In this document: positions 34,156-37,942 of the stretch, one piece after another | How positions within the stretch are numbered: position 1 is the first letter of the stretch | Layout of the letters: the number at the start of each line of letters is the position of its first letter | Source: Paraglaciecola sp. | GTDB taxonomy: Bacteria > Pseudomonadota > Gammaproteobacteria > Enterobacterales > Alteromonadaceae | Assembly (NCBI RefSeq): GCF_030730205.1 | Contig: NZ_JANQVQ010000226.1 | Span: 1-37,942, forward strand | Length of the DNA stretch: 37,942 nt | Reading direction: 5' to 3' | Position numbers and translations under genes: made by a program | Notes under the pieces: generated by a model | What the model saw: only the letters and a program-made list of their open reading frames with translations | Database searches by the model: none | Told to the model about the DNA's origin: nothing

Positions 34156-36619
34156 TCAAGATAAAAGTAACGAACAACACTTTGGCTATTTCGATGATCA
34201 ACATCTCGAATATGTGATAACCAGTCCATTTACCCCCACACCTTGGATCAACTACCTTGGCAATGATGGTTTTTATGGCTTGATATCAAATACTGCCGGT
34301 GGTTACTGCTTTTATCGAGACCCTAAGTTTCGTCGCCTAACCCGTTATCGTTATAACAGTGTGCCGATAGACAACGGTGGACGTTATTTTTATATTAATT
34401 GTGATGGACAGCAATGGTCGGTCTCTGGCCGCCCCATGCATACAGAGCTTGATGAATATCGCTGTCATCACGGCATGGGATACAGCCGTTTTTACGCACG
34501 TAAAAATGACATTGCTACTGAGTTGACCACGTTTATCCCCCTTAATACCAAAGCTGAAGTCCACAGTTTGACCCTTACGAATCAAAGTGATAGCGGCAAA
34601 AATATCGACTTGTTTTCTTTTATCGAATGGTGTTTATGGAATGCCGAAGACGACGGAACTAATTTTCAACGTAATCTGTCAACCGGTGAAGTGGAAGTTG
34701 AAGGCAGTACGATTTATCACAAAACTGAATACCGTGAACGCAGAGATCATTATGCCTTTTATTCGGTCAATCAGCCGATTGCAGGCTTTGAGACTGATCG
34801 AGAAACGTTTTTAGGGCCCTATCGCGGCTTTGAACGCCCAATAGCTGTCGAAAAGGCCGAGATGCAAAACTCCATCGCAAGAGGTTGGTCACCCATTGCC
34901 TCACACCATATAAAGTGTGAACTTGCGGCAGGGGAAAGTAAAACGCTGATTTTTGTTTTAGGCTATTGTGAGGTCGAGTCGGCGCATAAATGGCAAGCGC
35001 CAAATATCATTAACAAAGCACCTGCACAGCAATTACAACAACAATTTGATAGTCCAGAAAAAGTCGCCAGTGAATTAAAAAAACTGGCCGATTATTGGCA
35101 CACACTACTCAATAAAATGACGGTCAATTCACCAGATGAACGCTTTAATCGCTCGTTAAATATTTGGAACCAGTACCAAAACATGGTGACGTTTAACTTG
35201 TCACGCAGCGCGTCTTTTTATGAGTCTGGCATTGGTCGAGGCATGGGCTTTAGGGATTCAAATCAAGACACTATAGGCTTTGCACACATGGTACCTGAAA
35301 AGGTCAAAGAACGTATTTTAGATTTATCTGCCACGCAAAAAGCAGATGGCTCTGCCTACCACCAGTACCAACCCTTAACCAAAAAAGGTAATGCCAATAT
35401 CGGCGGTAACTTTAACGATGATCCGATGTGGATGGTGCTATCAACGGCTAATTATATTAAGGAAACTGGCGACTTTAGTATTCTGGATGAATTAGTAATT
35501 TATGACGGCCAAGCCCTTGCCACCCATAACCATTTTGATCATCTAGAACGCGCTTTTAATCATGTGATCAACAATCTGGGCCCGCACGGATTACCACTTA
35601 TCGGTCGTGCAGATTGGAATGACTGCCTTAATCTCAATTGTTTTTCCGAAGATCCTAATGAGTCTTTCCAAACCACTCAGCGCGGCGCGTCAGATGTGGC
35701 AGAATCTGTGATGATTGCTGGCCAATTTGTGCTTTATGGCCAAGAGTTTGTTAATTTGTGTCAGCGCATCGGTAAAGACGAACTGGCAGCCAAGTGCTTA
35801 GGCCATGTTGAGAAAATGCGTCTTAGCGTTGAGCAATATGGTTGGGATGGTCAATGGTATCTGCGTGCCTATGATGCGCTGGGTAATAAAATTGGCAGTC
35901 ACGAATGCACTGAGGGCAAAATATTTATTGAGTCACAAGGCTTTTGTGCCATGGCAGGTATCGGCCTAGCGCAAGGTAAACCGCTTCAGGCTATGCAAGC
36001 AGTCGAACAACATCTGGTTACCGATTATGGCATCATGCTAAACCAACCCGCGTTTAGTCGTTACAGCAAATATTTGGGTGAAATCAGCTCTTATCCGCCC
36101 GGTTATAAAGAAAACGCCGGTATTTTTTGCCATAACAATCCTTGGATCACGATTGCTGAGGCCATGTTAGGTCGAGGTGAAAAAGCTTATGAATATTTCA
36201 GCAAAATAACTCCCGCTTATTTGCAAGACGTGCAAAACCTGCACAAGACTGAGCCTTATGTATATAGCCAAATGATTGCAGGTAAAGATTCAGCCCACCC
36301 TGGTGAGGCAAAAAACTCGTGGTTAACCGGAACTGCAGCGTGGAACTACTACGCCGCCACACAATATATTCTGGGCATCAGGCCCGATTACGATGGATTA
36401 TTGATTGACCCGTGCATATTACCTACATGGAAAACCGTATCGATAAGCCGTGAGTTTCGCGGTGCACACTATCAAATTGAGCTGCGTAATCCGCTAGGGC
36501 TGAGTAAAGGCCATATAAAGCTGACGATTGATGATCATGCTATCGAGGGCAATTTAGTTGATTTTAAACGGTATCCCAACCGTCATCACATTATCGCTGA
36601 ACTCACATCACTTGCTTGA
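34148..36619 (+). CDS. GH94 cellobiose phosphorylase
   Basis: Cytosolic inverting phosphorylase: cellobiose plus phosphate gives alpha-glucose-1-phosphate and glucose, saving one ATP. The protein has 823 aa, the size of cellobiose phosphorylases and shorter than cellodextrin or laminaribiose enzymes. The N-terminal beta-sandwich (about 10-290) includes PWINYLGNDGFYGLIS, FRRLTRYRYNSVP and HKTEYRERRDHYA. The (alpha/alpha)6 catalytic barrel carries GIGRGMGFRDSNQD (361-374), GSAYHQYQPLTKKG, and GRADWNDCLN (486-495) with the general-acid Asp. PPGYKENAGIFCHNNPW and EAKNSWLTGTAAWN follow. These blocks match the Cellvibrio/Cellulomonas gilvus enzyme as I recall it, which supports cellobiose over chitobiose. 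The start overlaps the symporter stop by 8 bp, implying translational coupling. Confidence 0.95.
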   Translation: MLNQDKSNEQHFGYFDDQHLEYVITSPFTPTPWINYLGNDGFYGLISNTAGGYCFYRDPKFRRLTRYRYNSVPIDNGGRYFYINCDGQQWSVSGRPMHTELDEYRCHHGMGYSRFYARKNDIATELTTFIPLNTKAEVHSLTLTNQSDSGKNIDLFSFIEWCLWNAEDDGTNFQRNLSTGEVEVEGSTIYHKTEYRERRDHYAFYSVNQPIAGFETDRETFLGPYRGFERPIAVEKAEMQNSIARGWSPIASHHIKCELAAGESKTLIFVLGYCEVESAHKWQAPNIINKAPAQQLQQQFDSPEKVASELKKLADYWHTLLNKMTVNSPDERFNRSLNIWNQYQNMVTFNLSRSASFYESGIGRGMGFRDSNQDTIGFAHMVPEKVKERILDLSATQKADGSAYHQYQPLTKKGNANIGGNFNDDPMWMVLSTANYIKETGDFSILDELVIYDGQALATHNHFDHLERAFNHVINNLGPHGLPLIGRADWNDCLNLNCFSEDPNESFQTTQRGASDVAESVMIAGQFVLYGQEFVNLCQRIGKDELAAKCLGHVEKMRLSVEQYGWDGQWYLRAYDALGNKIGSHECTEGKIFIESQGFCAMAGIGLAQGKPLQAMQAVEQHLVTDYGIMLNQPAFSRYSKYLGEISSYPPGYKENAGIFCHNNPWITIAEAMLGRGEKAYEYFSKITPAYLQDVQNLHKTEPYVYSQMIAGKDSAHPGEAKNSWLTGTAAWNYYAATQYILGIRPDYDGLLIDPCILPTWKTVSISREFRGAHYQIELRNPLGLSKGHIKLTIDDHAIEGNLVDFKRYPNRHHIIAELTSLA

Positions 36620-36622
36620 GAA

Positions 36623-36654
36623 CGCCGGCACAATCACGCCTCTGTTTGCCGGCG
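36623..36654. terminator. Possible bidirectional terminator between GH94 and lacI-type genes
   Basis: An 8-bp GC-rich stem (CGCCGGCA at 36623-36630 with TGCCGGCG at 36647-36654, 16-nt loop) fills the 46-bp gap between the convergent stops. A T-run is lacking, so termination by this element is only likely, not certain. Confidence 0.5.
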
Positions 36655-36665
36655 GCTTGACTCTA

Positions 36666-37685
36666 TTAAGGACGAGGTGCGGGCCCTGTACTGGCTCTCA
36701 CCTTAAGTTCAAAAGGCAAAAACTGTTTACCCGGCTTGACTTTATTACCGCGCAACTGCTCTAACAATAAATTGATACACGTCGTGCCTATTTCCTTTAA
36801 TGGTTGGTGCACCGTGGTCAGCGCCGGCGTGACAAACTCAGCATAATGAATGTCGTCAAAGCCCATCACTGAGATATCTTCTGGGATCATAAAGCCTTGT
36901 TTTTTTAATAACTTCATTACCCCAATTGCCATCTCATCATTGAAGCAAAAGATCGCGGTAGGACGTTGACGTAGTAACAATAATTGCTCCGCACTACTCA
37001 CCCCAGATACAACCGTATAATCACCCCGAATTTGCAGGTTACTATCCACCTCAATTCCAGCGTTTTGTAATGCAAGGATATAACCTTCTAAACGTTCATT
37101 TGAACTTGGTACATCTATAGGGCCAGTTATTGCCGCAATCCGTTGATGACCTTGCGAGATTAGGTAATTAACCGCTGCACTAGCCGCCGCAACGTTATCG
37201 ACTGCAACTTGCACAATTTCATCGTTATTCATGCTTTCGTTCGCGTTGACCATAGGCGGAATCTGCTCAAGCAAAGGCAAATTTGGATCAATCTTAAATG
37301 GCATGCGAGAACCAAAAAGCAAAATTCCGTCGGCTTGTCCAGAGCTCACGAGGTCAGCGTAGTGGCGTTCACGCTCGATCAAACCTTGGGTATCACCGAG
37401 CAAAATAGAATAACCAGCACTTTGTGCGCCCTGCTCGATAGCCCGTATAATCCCAGCATTCACAGGATTAGTAATATCAGGAATAATTGCCACAATATTG
37501 CCGCTTTTACGGGTTCGCAAACTGGCACCAATGCGATTAGGTCGATAGCCCATTTCATCTACTATCTTTTTAACCTTATTCAAGGTTTTTTTTGATACGA
37601 GCTCTGGCGAGCTAAGTACCCTAGAAACGGTTGCGGGAGAGACTTTTGCAAGGGCTGCAATATCTTTAATACCTACAGTTGCCAC
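36666..37685 (-). CDS. LacI/GalR-family transcriptional repressor, probable cellobiose-locus regulator
   Basis: A 339-aa repressor. The N-terminal helix-turn-helix VGIKDIAALAKVSPATVSRVL (4-24) and the hinge region MGYRPNRIGASLRTRKSG are typical of the family. A periplasmic-binding-protein-like sugar domain follows, with VAIIPDITNPVNAGIIRAIE, DGILLFGSR, AITGP and SVMGFDDIHYAEFVTPALTTVHQP. The start is a GTG at 37685 with only a weak ribosome-binding site, but no other start fits the family N-terminus. It converges on the GH94 gene. LacI-type palindromes occur upstream of its own gene, the symporter operon and the first receptor, so it is the best candidate to bind them and to be released by cellobiose or a derivative. 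It resembles CelR/CebR-type regulators in context, not proven by sequence. Confidence 0.92.
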   Translation of the reverse strand: MATVGIKDIAALAKVSPATVSRVLSSPELVSKKTLNKVKKIVDEMGYRPNRIGASLRTRKSGNIVAIIPDITNPVNAGIIRAIEQGAQSAGYSILLGDTQGLIERERHYADLVSSGQADGILLFGSRMPFKIDPNLPLLEQIPPMVNANESMNNDEIVQVAVDNVAAASAAVNYLISQGHQRIAAITGPIDVPSSNERLEGYILALQNAGIEVDSNLQIRGDYTVVSGVSSAEQLLLLRQRPTAIFCFNDEMAIGVMKLLKKQGFMIPEDISVMGFDDIHYAEFVTPALTTVHQPLKEIGTTCINLLLEQLRGNKVKPGKQFLPFELKVRASTGPAPRP

Positions 37686-37728
37686 AAATAATTCGCTTAA
37701 TTTTACTAACGTAGCTAAAGCTTAACAT

Positions 37729-37742
37729 GTAAATCGTTTTCA
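37729..37742. promoter_or_regulatory. LacI-type operator near the repressor gene start
   Basis: GTAAATCGTTTTCA: the right half is perfect, the left half degenerate (11 of 14 positions). It lies 44 bp upstream of the repressor start codon, suggesting autoregulation. Confidence 0.5.
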
Positions 37743-37886
37743 GCTAGCTAAACACCTAAATATTATCAATTTTTTTCAATACACTACGCTTCTTTTTGTG
37801 TATTTATTTACTTGCAGTACTTCACGCTAAAACAGCGTCAATTGAGCCACATTGCTTAAAAACATAATTCATAAATAAAATTTACA

Positions 37887-37900
37887 AAAAAACGTTTTCT
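37887..37900. promoter_or_regulatory. LacI-type operator near the right window edge
   Basis: AAAAAACGTTTTCT, 11 of 14 matches with an intact AAAACGTTTTC core. It lies 202 bp upstream of the repressor start and may serve the repressor gene or a rightward gene beyond the window. Confidence 0.55.
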
Positions 37901-37942
37901 TAAATATTGATAACAGAAAATGGGGTGTAGAAGCAAAAAAAA

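Noticed and set aside
34800-34813. Operator-like GAGAAACGTTTTTA inside the GH94 gene
   Set aside because: 10 of 14 matches and inside coding sequence; similar chance matches occur in the M61 gene (about 16844) and at the end of pfkA (about 11690).
1-37942. CRISPR arrays, insertion sequences, integrases, prophage or toxin-antitoxin genes
   Set aside because: No regularly spaced direct repeats, transposase/integrase motifs or paired small toxin-antitoxin frames were seen in the window.

Overview
The window looks like a chromosomal segment of a marine gammaproteobacterium of the order Alteromonadales (Paraglaciecola/Glaciecola/Alteromonas-like). This is an inference from moderate GC, protein-level resemblance (UbiF, PfkA, RbgA, AGCS, M61, DUF885) and a sugar-uptake locus built from TonB-dependent receptors, an SSS symporter, a GH94 phosphorylase and a LacI regulator without SusD. 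No insertion sequence, integrase, phage gene or CRISPR array was seen.

Positions 1-20517 are mostly housekeeping and signalling genes. They comprise tRNA-Gln with its terminator, an AGCS sodium:amino-acid symporter, a long-chain-type acyl-CoA dehydrogenase, the ribosome-assembly GTPase RbgA/YlqF, a small membrane protein of 58 aa (4519-4695), a DUF885 lipoprotein peptidase and UbiF. After these come a REC-TPR response regulator, an EamA exporter, 6-phosphofructokinase, a LytS/LytTR-type two-component pair, a DUF962/Mpo1-like membrane protein, a PilZ protein, an M61 peptidase with PDZ domain, and a 1155-aa hybrid histidine kinase. The kinase's N-terminal membrane domain matches the plant ethylene receptor ETR1 at its copper/ethylene-binding residues.

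Positions 20518-37942 form a carbohydrate-use island. Two paralogous TonB-dependent receptors (21100-24180 and 28704-31715) flank a same-strand run of SapC-like protein, HxD...H cupin (Cupin_8), flavin-dependent tryptophan-halogenase-like protein and DUF6445 protein. An SSS sugar symporter follows, overlapping a GH94 cellobiose phosphorylase by 8 bp. A convergent LacI-family repressor closes the locus. The inferred path is uptake of cello-oligosaccharide through the outer-membrane receptor, cellobiose import by the Na+ symporter, and cytosolic phosphorolysis to glucose-1-phosphate and glucose.

A palindrome of the form TGAAAACGTTTTCA, typical of LacI-family operators with a central CG, occurs in pairs upstream of the first receptor (20761, 21001), upstream of the symporter-phosphorylase operon (31852, 32112, the latter perfect) and upstream of the repressor (37729, 37887). 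In the first two cases one copy sits on a recognisable sigma70 promoter. The receptor, transporter, phosphorylase and repressor therefore look like one regulon. The second receptor lacks a clear site.

The two parts most worth attention are the four-gene halogenase/cupin/DUF6445/SapC module embedded between receptors of a cellobiose locus, whose substrate is unknown, and the ethylene-receptor-like hybrid kinase next to that locus.
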